Assembly: GCA_963169105.1 (NCBI GenBank)
Contig: OY720641.1
Span: forward strand, 73,855,496-73,919,495
Length of the DNA: 64,000 bases
Reading direction: 5' to 3'
Source: Ceriagrion tenellum
Taxonomy: Eukaryota; Arthropoda; Insecta; Odonata; Coenagrionidae
Below, piece by piece: positions 43,620-54,264 of this stretch. Position numbers and translations under genes: made by a program. Position 1 is the stretch's first letter. Each line of letters begins with the position of its first letter. Under the pieces are notes generated by a model. It ran no database searches, was not told where the DNA came from, and worked only from the letters and a program-made list of their open reading frames with translations.

Positions 43620-44335
43620 CTACTTCAGAAAAACACCAAAAAACTACCTACCTCCAACTACCATGAAAAAAATGGCCATAGGGACATTTATGATTAGGAA
43701 GCTTGTCCCAACCACCTCAGTGGAAATTCTAAAACTTGTATACTATGCCAAAGTTCACTCTTACTTAGCATATGGGGTTGTCTTTTGGGGTAACTCTAGT
43801 GCAGCAATTAAGGAATTTTCCATGCAAAAGAGGTCAGTGAAGGCAATGCTTAATGTATCCATTAGAACACCAGGAAGGCTCCTGTTTAAGGAGCTTCGAA
43901 TAATGACTTTGCCATGTATATATATTCTTCATGCTGCTGTTTTTGTAAAAATGAACTCATCTCTGTTCGTGCCTAACTCTAACATTCGTTGACACCTTAC
44001 TCGTGGACAAGAGAATATTCACCTAAGAACTCAGCCACTTGCTATATCCAAGAAAGGCCCACACCACTCCTTGTCTATTATTTATAATAAACTGCCTCCT
44101 TGTATAAAAAATAAGTCCACTGTGGCTACTTTTAAAACAAATCTAAAAGAGTTCTTGCTGCAGAAATGCTATTAGAGCATCAATGAGTTCCTTAGTGACA
44201 AATTGTAACCATGCAAATAGTGTTATAATTGTTATATTCTTATGTGAATACTTGTTTCATCTTGATTTTTTGACCATGTTCTATGTCATGTAAATGATCA
44301 AAAGAACAATAAATTATATTATTATTATTATAGAA
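43620..44335 (+). pseudogene. CR1/Jockey-like LINE 3' end with ATT tail
   Basis: 43663-43992 encodes KMAIGTFMIRKLVPTTSVEI, LKLVYYAKVHSYLAYGVVFW, GNSSAAIKEFSMQKRSVKAM, LFKELRIMTLPCIYILHAAV; after one stop the frame goes on with TRGQENIHLRTQPLAISKKG, SIIYNKLPP and FKTNLKEFLL. This is the canonical C-terminal thumb and tail of CR1/Jockey reverse transcriptases (Y-x-x-x-H/Y-S-x-L-x-Y-G-x-x-x-W-G; L-Q-K-R; N-x-L-P). Ends in (ATT)n at ~44320-44332. Only one stop, so relatively young among the LINEs here. It inserted next to or into an older LINE (44336-44570). Confidence 0.85.
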
Positions 44336-44570
44336 AATAGAGGCGTTGAATGTGCGTAAAAGATTGAGTCTAATTTTAAATCGACGGTCCGAAAGCGATT
44401 CCCATCCCAGTTTTTGGAAGAGGACACTAGCAAGACTATCATGATGGTCATTCTTGCACCTTGCTGATCTTCTTTGCACGCGTTCTAACTCAGTTTTTAA
44501 GTCTACCTCATGTGGATCCCAAATACTGTCAGCGCGGTGGGGTCTAACAAGGGAGATTTAGCTGATTTAT
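44336..44570 (-). pseudogene. Older CR1-like LINE fragment
   Basis: Minus strand: IWDPHEVDLKTELERVQRRS, ARCKNDHHDSLASVLFQKLG, WESLSDRRFKIRLNLLRTFN. The W-D-P, V-Q-R-R-S-A-R, L-G-W-E-x-L-x-x-R-R pattern is the same C-terminal region as at 2330 and 28495. Confidence 0.75.
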
Positions 44571-45117
44571 CTGACATTGTCGTCACACTTTTCACGTTAT
44601 AGATGGTAGAGCGATGACTGTGATTAACTTACCATTTAATATATTAAACCACTGATTATAAAACCAGGCCTTGTTGTATAAAAACTTAAAGAGTCACTCG
44701 GTCAGTGAAACGGTTATTTCAATACCCCTACCAGACGCCATGGAATCCAGCAGAGGGCATTGGCAGCGGCACTAGGACAAACAAATGTTCGAAGAAAGCC
44801 GCTTGCATTCACTCCACTTATGACATTTTCCTCTCGGGGATAAAGCCAAGGCGGAGGAAAGAACAATAGGCCGTGTGTCACATTGTTGAGCTGCTAGACG
44901 GAGCCGCCATCTCTCGTGCACGACTCAGTGTGAATGAATGCAGAGAAAATTGCTGACTGAGAGAATGCACTGCCTTGTGAGAAATGAGCCAGCTTATTAG
45001 AAATCATACGCACTTTCGGGGACCTGAAAGCAGATGTGCTTTTGTCCTCGTGATAAACTATCCAAATCGTATACCTTCAAAATATCGTATCTATCCGATA
45101 TGTTTGCATAATTAATT
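44571..45117. other. No gene recognised
   Basis: Nothing supported. Confidence 0.4.
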
Positions 45118-45800
45118 TCATTTATTCAACTCTTGACAGAAGGCTTCTCAAACTAAAACTATGCCTTGACATATGAAGGTCTCTAGAAACTTGTGTTTCA
45201 TATATAAAACTAAACGTCCAAATTTATAGAACTTAGGACACCTCAAGGTATAGGAATTGAGGTTAGCACTGATTGAGTCTAGTAGCCAGGATTAGTATAT
45301 CAGCGATATGTGTGCCTCTAAGGTTAGGACCAGTAAAACCTCTTTGAGAGTGAAAAGCGTTAGTGTTCCTTTTAAATTGGAATTTGAATCATTCCAGTGA
45401 TAAACACATTTTATAGCATATGTTATTTAATTTATGCAACTCTTGAATGAAGGCTTCTCAAACTAAAATGATGCCTTAACATTTTTGGGGTTCATGTGAC
45501 GTTTTATGTGGCGCATTGTGAATTCAATTTTTCTGAAATACTGTTTCTACCTCTGAGTTAGGACTCAAGAATTTTCGTGCTAATTTTAGCTGGTTCATTG
45601 TTGGGGGTAGGATTCGTTTCATAACACTTAGTTTTTGGTGTTTTTGTTCTAATCAGCAACGGTTCATTCAGTGGGCACGTAGGATTTGGCTATCGGTTGT
45701 CCTAATTTATAGAACGACGACATGTCAAAGAGTAAGAATTGAGGTATTCCTCAACCACACTGGCTTGGGGTGAGTCTAGTAGCCGGGATTAGGATATCGG
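45118..45800. repeat. Degenerate internal duplication
   Basis: TTTATGCAACTCTTG-like plus AGGCTTCTCAAACTAAAA and ATGCCTT.ACAT occur near 45120-45175 and again near 45428-45482. GAATTGAGGT, GAGTCTAGTAGCC.GGATTAG and ATATC.GCGA occur near 45250-45310 and again near 45735-45805. Probably an old tandem duplication with later insertions. Confidence 0.6.
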
Positions 45801-45912
45801 CGAAAGTTGTCTGGCTGGTAGTTCTAAGTTATCGATGATATATTGAAACTTTTGGGATAATCGGAAATCAAAAACTTTCAAGTAATGGTCCACTAATATT
45901 TTTATTGCTTAC

Positions 45913-45945
45913 GACCCGGGTTTCGTCACGTAATGACATCTTCAA
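45913..45945 (-). ncRNA. Hammerhead-like motif (left arm)
   Basis: Minus strand: TTGAAGA (core C replaced by T), extra T, GTCAT / TAC / GTGAC, GAAAC, CCGG, GTC. Mirror of 46023-46055. Confidence 0.45.
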
Positions 45946-46022
45946 GTGAAGATGACCTGAAGATGTCATTACTGAAGATGTCAATGACCTGAAGGTGAAG
46001 ATAACCTGAGGATGTCAATGAC

Positions 46023-46055
46023 CTGAAGATGTCATTACGTGACGAAACCCGTGTC
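46023..46055 (+). ncRNA. Hammerhead-like motif (right arm)
   Basis: CTGAAGA (46023-46029), extra T, stem II GTCAT / TAC / GTGAC (one U-G pair), GAAAC (46044-46048), CCGT, GTC (46053-46055). The core is intact. Only two adjacent bases could pair as stem I (AC / GT). Confidence 0.5.
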
Positions 46056-46107
46056 GTAAACAATAAAAATGTTAGTGGACCATTACTTGAAAGTTTTTTA
46101 TTTCCGA

Positions 46108-49100
46108 TATGGAGAGGTTTCACAAAGTGAAGCCTGAATTTACTAGTTATATTTTGGGATAATAATACAATAATGTAAACAAAAATACTTGGTCAAATAC
46201 TTCTACTGTCATCAAAATAATAAAATTGGTAAGATTGGTATGTAATAGATCGCGCGGAAGTAGCATATGGTTTAAGTACCTACTCGACTATTAAGATGAT
46301 GTGCATAGGTTTCAGTCTCAGGGTGACGCTTAATTGTTTTTAATCTGCCCTTTTGGAATTCAAACGATTTGAAAGATAAATTCCTTTTATTTTTTCCGAG
46401 ATGAATTGAAAAATATAGAATTTTTAAGACACAGGAACTGACCTAATGAGGAGTACATTTTAAGTGTTATACCACGTATTTTCGATGGCTCTCTGACTTG
46501 TTTCAAGGTTTTCGTTACTTAACCTTGATAGTTTTTGTTTGGATTTGTTATTTTCTTATCGGAACACTTAGAAGTATCATCAAGGCTTAAATATAAACAT
46601 TTCAGACAGCTGTAGAACTCATTGAGAGAGGAGAATCTGCTCTCCCCTATTCCCCCCAAATTAGGAGGAAAGCATGAATTTGCTATCCATAGATACAAAG
46701 ATAAGGAATTATCTTTTCACAAGGGTTAGAATTTTTGTGTCAGAATGGTTTTGTGGAAGATATAGAACGGAGAAGGTACACTGGTATCGTTTTTATATGA
46801 AACCAATTAATTTAATATGTATTTTCTACGAGTTTGATCGCATTGATCTTTTCCCTTGTTAACTAATGTACCTATTATCCGAGTTAGCTTCGTTTTTTAT
46901 ATTTACCTTCAGTTTCTATAAAAATACTCGGTGAAATTAGACAACTCTCTGGCCTAAAGGTCAATTTCTACTTAGCAAAAGCGTTGGAAAAGTAAGGGAT
47001 ACAGTGATTTTTATCAGCTCTATTTAATTTGAACTCAACCAACCATAACGTTTTCGTTGCCATGCTTTTTGCTAGTTGAGAATATGCATTACTATACTAG
47101 ACACCCACTGAATCTTCAATTAAGGTTAAGTTGTTCATATGTTTTTTAAATTTTACTTTTAAATTCAATTTACTCGTGTTGAAAAAGAAAGTTCATCTAC
47201 CAGCTTGTATTTCATTAATGATGTATTACTGAATATCCGTGTGGGTTGGAATTTTTTAATTAAAGTACAGAAAGAGTAATAAAATTTGTCAAAATAATGT
47301 TGTTCCAATGCAATCAAGTGGAATACTTTTATCTCTGTCCAGCATATCGGACATTTCCGGCTCATTTTAGTTTACATATTCGCTCATAAATATGTAGAGG
47401 GCATTTCAGAGAGTAAAATTCAATCTTTACTCTTCAAAAGGTTGCTCAAAGAGTATCTCGTGAGATTAGGAGAACCCACATAGAGGCAATGAATCAATAT
47501 GGTTTCTATATCCAGTGACCAGTAAATGATGGAAGACTTTTAATTTGACAATATTCCAAAGAAAAAGCACCTACTTTCGTAATATTTCGTTAAATATTTT
47601 CTTGCCGTGTAAATCAAAGCCAATCCATATTCCCATCTATCACTACGTTTACCACTCGATCTCAGATCGATCTGACTGGGTCGGGTCGGAATGGTAATCG
47701 CAACGGGCTAGAGGGATTGATTTGATAAGTGGGCCGGCTCGGCATCGTGGCTCAACCCGTCTGAGATTTCAGATCGATCTGAACCAGCGGGTATGTAGAA
47801 CTCCTCATTATTCTTTTGGTTGTCATTGGGACACAAAAAATAGTCGTAATTATTCACTTCTTGTGTTATAACCAGTTGTAACAAGAGTGCAGTAATGGCG
47901 AGTGATAAGACATTGATGATACCGTTGAACATCGCAGTTCTAACTCCAAGTGAGCCATTTTGTTCACTCGGAATGAGGCTTAAAATTTCCAACTCTGCAC
48001 TTGATTACACTCTGGGTAAATCGTGCTTCAACTGATAGATTCAATTGTTCAATTCCGATATTTTTTATCAGTGCAGGTAAACCAGGCGATCTGAGTCGGT
48101 CACTTGGAATTTTCAGATCGATCCGAGTCCAGATCGTGTTTAGATCCATTCATAAGTATACTATCGCTCACGCTAACTACCCAAGAGTCTGATGCAATGC
48201 TATACAAAATCCGAAATTAGTCACAATCGTTTTAATGCCATGTCTATATCATCTCCCAGTCATCGCTGACCAGAATTATAAAATCGGGCCGGCGAACAGT
48301 GGTCCATTTTCAAAAAAAGTGAAAAAATTATTAACCTCTGACGAAATAATACCTTCCAAATGAATTATATAAAACAAGTTTTAAAATTAATGAAAAAAGG
48401 GAAAATAATTGCCTCAATGAGAAAGTATTACAACACAGACTTATAATCAATGGAAAAACAAAGAATTTGAATGCGTATGAACCGATTGGGAATATGTGAT
48501 GTTGTCCAAAATCGCTCGCAGTAAATAATGGCTATTAACTAGCGCATCTCCTTGAGGATTTGCGTATTTTTTCTCGTATCTGCTTCTTCCAATACTTCCG
48601 TTACAGCCCCAATTTCAAAGTGACATTATTTTCATTCTCTAGGATTCATAGCGGTATACCATATTTTAGATTAATCAGCCGGTTTATGGTTTGAGCCATC
48701 AAATTTTGTGTGCTCACCTCGGGGATTTATCATCGACTTTGATGGTCTTTTTAGTCAGGCTGCTCTCTTACTTGGTGATTTTTACCTGATTGTAACTAGG
48801 GTATATGTAAGCTGCCTATTCTTTTGCATGAGCTTGCAATACCATTTATTGGTATTTGGACAACTTTGGGAACTTTGGAGACAACTAAGTGTAGAGCCTC
48901 TTCTGGCGTGTAAAGGTAGGGACAGCATGCTAGGTCAATTACCTCCCTGCGTTTTCATACTTCTACTCCGCAGTGAAGACGTGCAGTACTCCCCACTCTG
49001 ACTGCTGTCAGAACTATTTTTGTCCCGAAATCTGCCGCTTTTAAAAACACGAGACTTATCGAACCAAATTCACACTCAGGAAATTGAAAGATTACATTTT

Positions 49101-49199
49101 CCGCATCAGATTGGTTAAAATATCTTTCCATGGAATTCCACTAATGTATCATTCGAAGTAAAATACTTCACAAATTTTAAGCATATTGAGGCCAATCGC
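46108..49199. other. No gene recognised (3.1 kb); GATC palindrome cluster at 47.67-48.14 kb
   Basis: CAGATCGATCTG, a perfect 12-bp palindrome, occurs near 47670 and 47772, and CAGATCGATCCG near 48115, with related AGATC words between. A 94-codon minus frame (47708-47992) lies inside and begins with a hydrophobic run, but matches no family I know. Could be a DNA-transposon remnant with subterminal repeats. Confidence 0.4.
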
Positions 49200-49505
49200 A
49201 GAAATTGAATAAAATCGCAAGCATTAAATTTTTCAGTGGGGATTTTGTAAATTTTGGCGTCGTCGGCATTTTGGAGCGTTTCATGGAGTAGGTAGATAAT
49301 CCTTTGAAAAAATGCTCTTGTACTTCATATTTTTGTACAAACAAACCTCCATCTATTGCTATAGATTTGAAAGGCGGCCGATACAAATGATTATGTCGTG
49401 CATTGAAAATAATTTTGGTGGTTTTTTGCAAATAAAAAAATTTTGGTGTTTTGGTGCTTTTCAAAACCTCTATTCTCTTCATTTGGAGGCGAGTAATTAC
49501 TTATA
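49200..49505 (+). repeat. Repeat family R4, most complete copy
   Basis: Order: GCGTCGTCGGCATTTTGGAG, TTCATATTTTTGTACAAA, AACCTCCATCTATTGCTATA, GATTTGAAAGGCG, CATTTGGAGGCGAGTAATTA. The first part recurs at 50070-50140, the second at 51775-51945. Unclassified. Confidence 0.6.
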
Positions 49506-50069
49506 TAAGCGCCAAGATGCATTTTAGTATTTCAAATTCATTGAATAGCTGTCACTATAGATGTTAGAAATCCATAAATTTATCTAAAAATCAATGTAGG
49601 TCACCTAAATCCAAATTTTTATTACTGCAGGTCTTACTTAGATGGTATTCATATTCCTTAAAAGTTGCAGTATTTTCTTTCTCGCCGCTAAATCCTAAAA
49701 AAAAGCGATAGGAATAAGTGGAATCCTATTTAAAGCATAAACTTGGAGGGATTCTACAATTTTTAAATTATTATATTTATTTTCTTCCGACAGAAATGAA
49801 TGATGAGATAAAAATATAAACTTTAAAATCTTTGCTATTTTCATGAGTTCATAAACATCTGAATACATTTTTTCCAAAGCTAAACTTGATTGATAAGCCT
49901 CCTAAAATGTCTGATTATTTATGTTAATTTAAGGGTTGTGCTGAATGTAAAATATTAATATCGTCCTAGTTAAAGCGATTTATTTTTTCTTGTTCATACA
50001 CAATCCATACAAAAGTATAATGCCATTTCCAAATAAATAAGATTTCGGACGCAGAAAATACGAAATTTT

Positions 50070-50140
50070 TGCCGGGTTAAAATTTTCGCCGAGGATTTGG
50101 TAACTTTTGGGGTCGTCGGCCATTTTGGAGCGTGTCATGG
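50070..50140 (+). repeat. R4 fragment (first part)
   Basis: ATTTGGTAACTTTTGGGG, GTCGTCGGCCATTTTGGAGC, GTGTCATGG matches 49230-49285. Confidence 0.55.
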
Positions 50141-50649
50141 CGTCGACTGCAAGAGACTGAAAATGGACACACGGCGAGGACACGCGCGGCGCGTGCACGC
50201 CCACTTTCGCGCGTCACGTCTCGTAAGGGTTGGACGCTGTGAATAGAAAAAAGCCTTGATTGAGTCGCACTTAGCGGAGTGTACAAAAATATACAGGCAT
50301 CGAGACAATTGCGTTCATGGCACATGAATGAAGCCTCACGGTCACAATTTGACTCACGGCGTCTTCGTTCCGATCACTCATTTAACAACATAACTATGTC
50401 TAAAAGAGGGAGAGAAATTATAATTGTTTTGCGTGCTGATTCACAGATTTTTGGGTCGATAAAGAGAAATTCCTTCATTCTGAGAAATGCTTTCATTTCA
50501 TGCTAACTTATTTTAACCCATTCCCCTGGAATAATTTTTATTCATATCCCTCCAACGTAAAGTCGTTCATTTCCTAATATGTTTTTAGACGACTGTCGTG
50601 ATTCCATTTTTAATCGCGAAATCAGCGAACACGCGGATTTTGAAGTTCT

Positions 50650-51330
50650 ATGATGGGACCTAAACAATATTCATTCCTGGCGTCAGGAGTTGGGTCTAGA
50701 ATTAAGTATTTGTAAATGCACCAGAGTACACATCTTGTGGAAGTCATATCTGAAACGACCTACAGGTGGAGAAACATCAAGTGTTCTGATAGAGTCAAAT
50801 ACATTGGATTTACCTATACTTAAGACACATCGCGGAAAACCCCCATACTAAACATAGCGGCACAGCATTAAAGGATTTACTAAGTGTATCACAGGGAACT
50901 AGGATTACCAAGTGTATCACAGGAAGGTCCTCGAATTAAAATGTAAAAGATAGGTACTACTTTGCTTTGGTTAGGCCACACCTCGAATACACAGCCCGAA
51001 TTTCGGACCCTGGGCAGAGTGATTTGACTAAAAAATTGATAAATTACAAAGGAAAGCTGCGTGCTTCGTTTGAAAACTATCACGAGCGAACATGTAGTAT
51101 TTCACAGCTTTTAGAGGGATTAGGTTGGGAGCCATTAGAGACTTGGAGGCTATACGCTTCAGTTTGTTTGAGAAATTCAGAACGGGTGTGTTTTAGAGCG
51201 ACTCAGAGAAGATCAATTTGACTCAACACTACATTTCGAGGTCTGACTGAAGCGTTAAAGTAAGAAAGGTACATTGCCGAAACTGTAGATACAAAAGTTC
51301 TTTCTTTCCACACACAATAATAAAATTTGA
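50650..51330 (+). pseudogene. CR1-like LINE C-terminal fragment (open 85-codon part)
   Basis: 50967-51221 encodes VRPHLEYTARISDPGQSDLT, KKLINYKGKLRASFENYHER, SISQLLEGLGWEPLETWRLY: H-L-E-Y-x-A, D-P, L-E-G-L-G-W-E-P-L-E-x-x-R-L is the LINE thumb/C-terminal region. Upstream 50650-50960 is the preceding part in broken frames, with a local duplication of ACCAAGTGTATCACAGG. It ends before the tail. Confidence 0.75.
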
Positions 51331-51774
51331 GCTCCACTCGAAACTTTCCCATTATACACTTGCATATTTTTACGTTTCTTATTTTGTTGTTATTGGTTAA
51401 TCATGATGAACGATAGCAATGAAAGCTGTTGGAGCTCGCCTTAACATTGAGTTTAATAGAAAATAAGATTTCGAGGCTGCTCCAGCACACAAGATGGTCA
51501 GTCCTTAAGGAATTCTTTTATTATTTATTTTTCTTGGAATTTCAAAGCAGATATTTTCCAATAAATGCTTTATATGCTTCAAAACCATGTTTCTTCTCAA
51601 TTTACATCTGTCTAACTAATCCGCTAAAGCTGATTTTATTGTGCATTTTCTTTCATGTGATCTATTTTGTCTGGTATGCATCTAATTTTGTGGTCAAGCC
51701 GTGTAAACTTAGTGTTTCTTTCTGACTTAAGGAACTATTCAGAAAGTTGAAACGAGATAAACCTATAGGTAAAT

Positions 51775-51945
51775 GTTATTGCGCTTCATATTTCTTGTAC
51801 AAAAGAAACCTCCGTCTATTGCTATAGATTTTAAAGGCGTCTGATGTAAGTGATAATGTCATGCATTGAAAATTTTGGTGTATTTAATTATTTTAAAAAC
51901 ATGGATTCCCGTCATTTGGAGGTGAGTGGTTACATCATAGTTATA
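51775..51945 (+). repeat. R4 fragment (second part)
   Basis: CTTCATATTTCTTGTACAAA, AACCTCCGTCTATTGCTATA, GATTTTAAAGGCG, CATTTGGAGGTGAGTGGTTA match 49315-49500. Confidence 0.6.
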
Positions 51946-52239
51946 TGGATAAGCTTTTAAAATTTAAAGTTAAATGCAATGCAATCTGACACAATAACAA
52001 TCAACGGCCTTAAATCAAGGGCACTAGCTAGAGAGAAACTATTATATAAGATAAATACCCTACCAATGGATAGTCCTCCATTCAGCAAGAGTTGGAGAGG
52101 AAAAAGCCGCCGAAATTGATCACGGAAGTCATCAGCGTAGGTGTAAGTTTTGGCAAAAACAAAACTAAAAGGCACAATTTAAAGCACTGAAGTTTTGAAG
52201 GGAAAATCGGTAAATGAGCTCCTTAGGTGTCCATGATGT
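51946..52239. other. No gene recognised
   Basis: AT-rich spacer. Confidence 0.35.
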
Positions 52240-52490
52240 TTTTATTCCACCGATATGAGATCCTCTGTGACCACTGCGGGATCGGTATATTCCATCTCAC
52301 GCCAGCCTTTCTTGTAGAAGTGTCTTTGTCCCTCAGCTAGACGGTCTCACACGCGTCTGGCCACATGCCTTGAGGTTGACATTGCCATGAGAAAAATTCG
52401 GCCTGGGCTATGACCGGGAATCGAACCACGGACCTTTGGTTTGCTTAACCAATGCGCAGACCACTACTAAGCTATCCAGGTTTCATGAAT
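52240..52490 (-). mobile_element. tRNA-derived SINE (family S2)
   Basis: Minus strand from 52485: GGATAGCTTAGTAGTGGTC (A-box), CGCATTGGTTAAGCAAACC, B-box GTGGTTCGATTCCCGG, CATAGCCCAGGCCGAATTTT, then a body ending in TGGAATATACCGATCCCGCA and GATCTCATATCGG. A head plus unrelated body is the SINE layout. Related heads: 5700-5768. Confidence 0.7.
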
Positions 52491-52544
52491 CTCGTGGCAA
52501 TTTTGGCGGATGCAAGAGAACTAAATCTTAGGCCCTTGCGGTCC

Positions 52545-52600
52545 ATCCAAGATGGCAACGCAAGGAAGAAGAGGGCTTCAAAGAAGCCACACCCAAGCGA
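52545..52600 (+). repeat. Repeat fragment related to 5800-5880
   Basis: GCGGTCCATCCAAGATGGCA, GAGGGCTTCAAAGAAGCC follow the order of 5819-5872. Confidence 0.5.
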
Positions 52601-52915
52601 AATAATATTCTCTGTGTCAAAATGATATTCTGTGTCCCTCAAAATCACGTCAGTTCTGAATTTTTCGAGAAAACTAAGTCTAGCGTGTAGCCTAAGTCTT
52701 TAGTGGCTCCTAATCAAACTCGTCTTTAAGCTGAAAAGTACTCTTTTCATCGTAGCAGTTTTTAACGAAGCGCGTAGCTTTTCTTTGTATTTCATTTATA
52801 TTTTCAGCCAAATGTTTCTATTCAGGATCCTAAATGCTCGCGGCGTATTCAAGATGTGACTCAACCAAAGCAAAGTAGGATATCTGTTTTACTTTTTTCA
52901 TACGTTTGATAAATC
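52601..52915 (-). pseudogene. CR1-like LINE C-terminal fragment
   Basis: Plus strand TTCTCTGTGTC, AGCGTGTAGCCTAAGTC, CGAAGCGCGTAGCTTTTC, CGGCGTATTCAAGATGTG and AGCAAAGTAGGATATC are reverse complements of LINE words at 38850-39120 and 50940-51200. Confidence 0.65.
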
Positions 52916-52979
52916 ATAGTTTCATTCCTAACCCAATCATACTTGTCTACTCTTCCTGCAAACACTACTTATGGAAAAA

Positions 52980-53110
52980 TTTTTATTGTACAACCATTTC
53001 TATCAAGAATCACTGTTTATTCTATAAGTTATTAAAAAACCCGAATTCTACATAAAAAGCCTTTTTTAGAAAATAAGAATAACTTTTATTCTTAGTTCTT
53101 TGTTTATAAA
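52980..53110 (+). repeat. AT-rich repeat, inverted partner of 61565-61692
   Basis: ATTGTACAACCATTTCTATC, AAGAATCACTGTT, ATAAGTTATT, TACATAAAAAGCCTTTTTTA and AATAAGAATAACTTTT align with the reverse complement of 61565-61692. Unclassified. Confidence 0.6.
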
Positions 53111-53819
53111 AATTCCCTAAACATTGCTAAAATAAAAACCATGAAGCTAAATCTTTGTGCCAGACGTAGCGGTCACTTGATTCTGATTCAGTCGTCACGG
53201 GACTTCTCTGTATTTTCGATGAGAACTCTGTTGTGATAGCGTAAAAAATATATCGAGGTATCCTCGTCCCCGTTCGCTAGACTATGCCAAAACACTTGGT
53301 CAGGATTTTCACCTTCGTCAAAATTTAGGAGCCGTTAGGGAACGAATTGTACAAACTGATTTTGCCTCCCGACATTCTCTTGTTTGCATTATTGTTCAAC
53401 AGGCTGTCCGCCCGTCTCTGGCAAGTAGACGATTTGAGCATCAACATCCATTGGCTCATATCCCAGGGAGTGATGTGGGTTAAGGAGGGCGGAGAAGGGC
53501 CAAAGCATAATAAGAGTGTATGATTGCCTTGAATGAATCTACCAAACAGAGGACGCGAGGAGCCGATTTCCCTCCCTCTCCCCTTCCCTCGACCGGAGAG
53601 AAAGGAGAGGCGACTGTTTGCTGATTATTAAATCTAGCTCGTGTCGGAAAAGGTGGGATGGAAAGCGGGCGACCACGACTGTTTGCAGTTCTGAGTTCCC
53701 CCGTTTCGCAAGGGTCCCTTGCTCCCCCTGTACAGAGTAAGAACGATTGGTCCTTTCATCACCAGAGTTGATGGTGGTGCTAACACTAGGTTTTGCATAT
53801 TGATTTCATGACTTTTGTA
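53111..53819. other. No gene recognised
   Basis: A GC-richer stretch at 53520-53720 with CCCTCCCTCTCCCC-type runs. No motif. Confidence 0.4.
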
Positions 53820-54115
53820 TCACGTTTACGCAATTGTACTAAAGATCGATTTAATACTGTCTATAGTTGGGTTCATGTTGGTGACAGTTATTTTCTGCTC
53901 TCTAGTGCATTTTGGTGTTAAGTCACCCAATGCCAAACACCCTTGAGGTAACTCGCATGGTAATATGTAGATGTAGAAACCAAAATTGAGATAAATAAGA
54001 GAGTTCAAATAGTTTACTGAAGACCATCATCATCGTTGGTCGTTCAATCCTAAAATAGGTTGACTGCAGCCCTCCCTATGCTAGTTCCCTTACCTCCTGG
54101 TACCTGGTAACCTTT
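53820..54115. repeat. Duplicated block A (partner 59570-59870)
   Basis: CACGTTTACGCAA, CTATAGTTGGGTTCATGTTGG, AGTGCATTTTGG, GCCAAACACCCTTGAGG (LINE tail words), TAATATGTAGATGTAG, then CCAAAATTGAGA, AATAGTTTACTGAAGA, CATCATCATC and the reversed GAAT-LINE end GTTGACTGCAGCCCTCC. The same chain, including the non-LINE spacer, occurs at 59570-59870. Confidence 0.75.
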
Positions 54116-54169
54116 TGGTAGGCAGTTGAACTTTCAAGTCGGGAAAAATGAGTTTCCTCGCGCCATTTT

Positions 54170-54264
54170 GCACGAGTATTTTCGTAGGTTTACCGAGGAA
54201 GGACATAAAATACATTTTATCCATATTCTGGATGGTTATGGAATAATACGTCATCTTCACCTGC
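54170..54264 (-). repeat. Segment flanking the GAAT-tailed LINE, copy 2
   Basis: Reverse complement of the segment at 4113-4200: GTAGGTTTACCGAGGAAGG, CATATTCTGGATGGTTATGG. Same position relative to the LINE tail. Confidence 0.7.

Larger units (their letters stand above)
45861..46107. repeat. Fold-back element with ribozyme-like tips and internal tandem units
   Basis: Arms 45861-45947 and 46016-46107 (TCGGAAATCAAAAACTTTCA..., CCATTACTTG in mirror) are near-perfect complements. Between them are several decayed copies of a CCTGAAGATGTCA-type unit. Each arm contains a hammerhead-like motif pointing away from the centre. Confidence 0.8.

Noticed and set aside
47708..47992. 94-codon minus frame as a membrane protein gene
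   Set aside because: Has one hydrophobic run but sits inside a palindrome-rich, possibly transposon-derived stretch; no family match.
52400..52490. Functional tRNA gene on the minus strand
   Set aside because: Box spacing fits, but there is no acceptor pairing and a SINE body follows.
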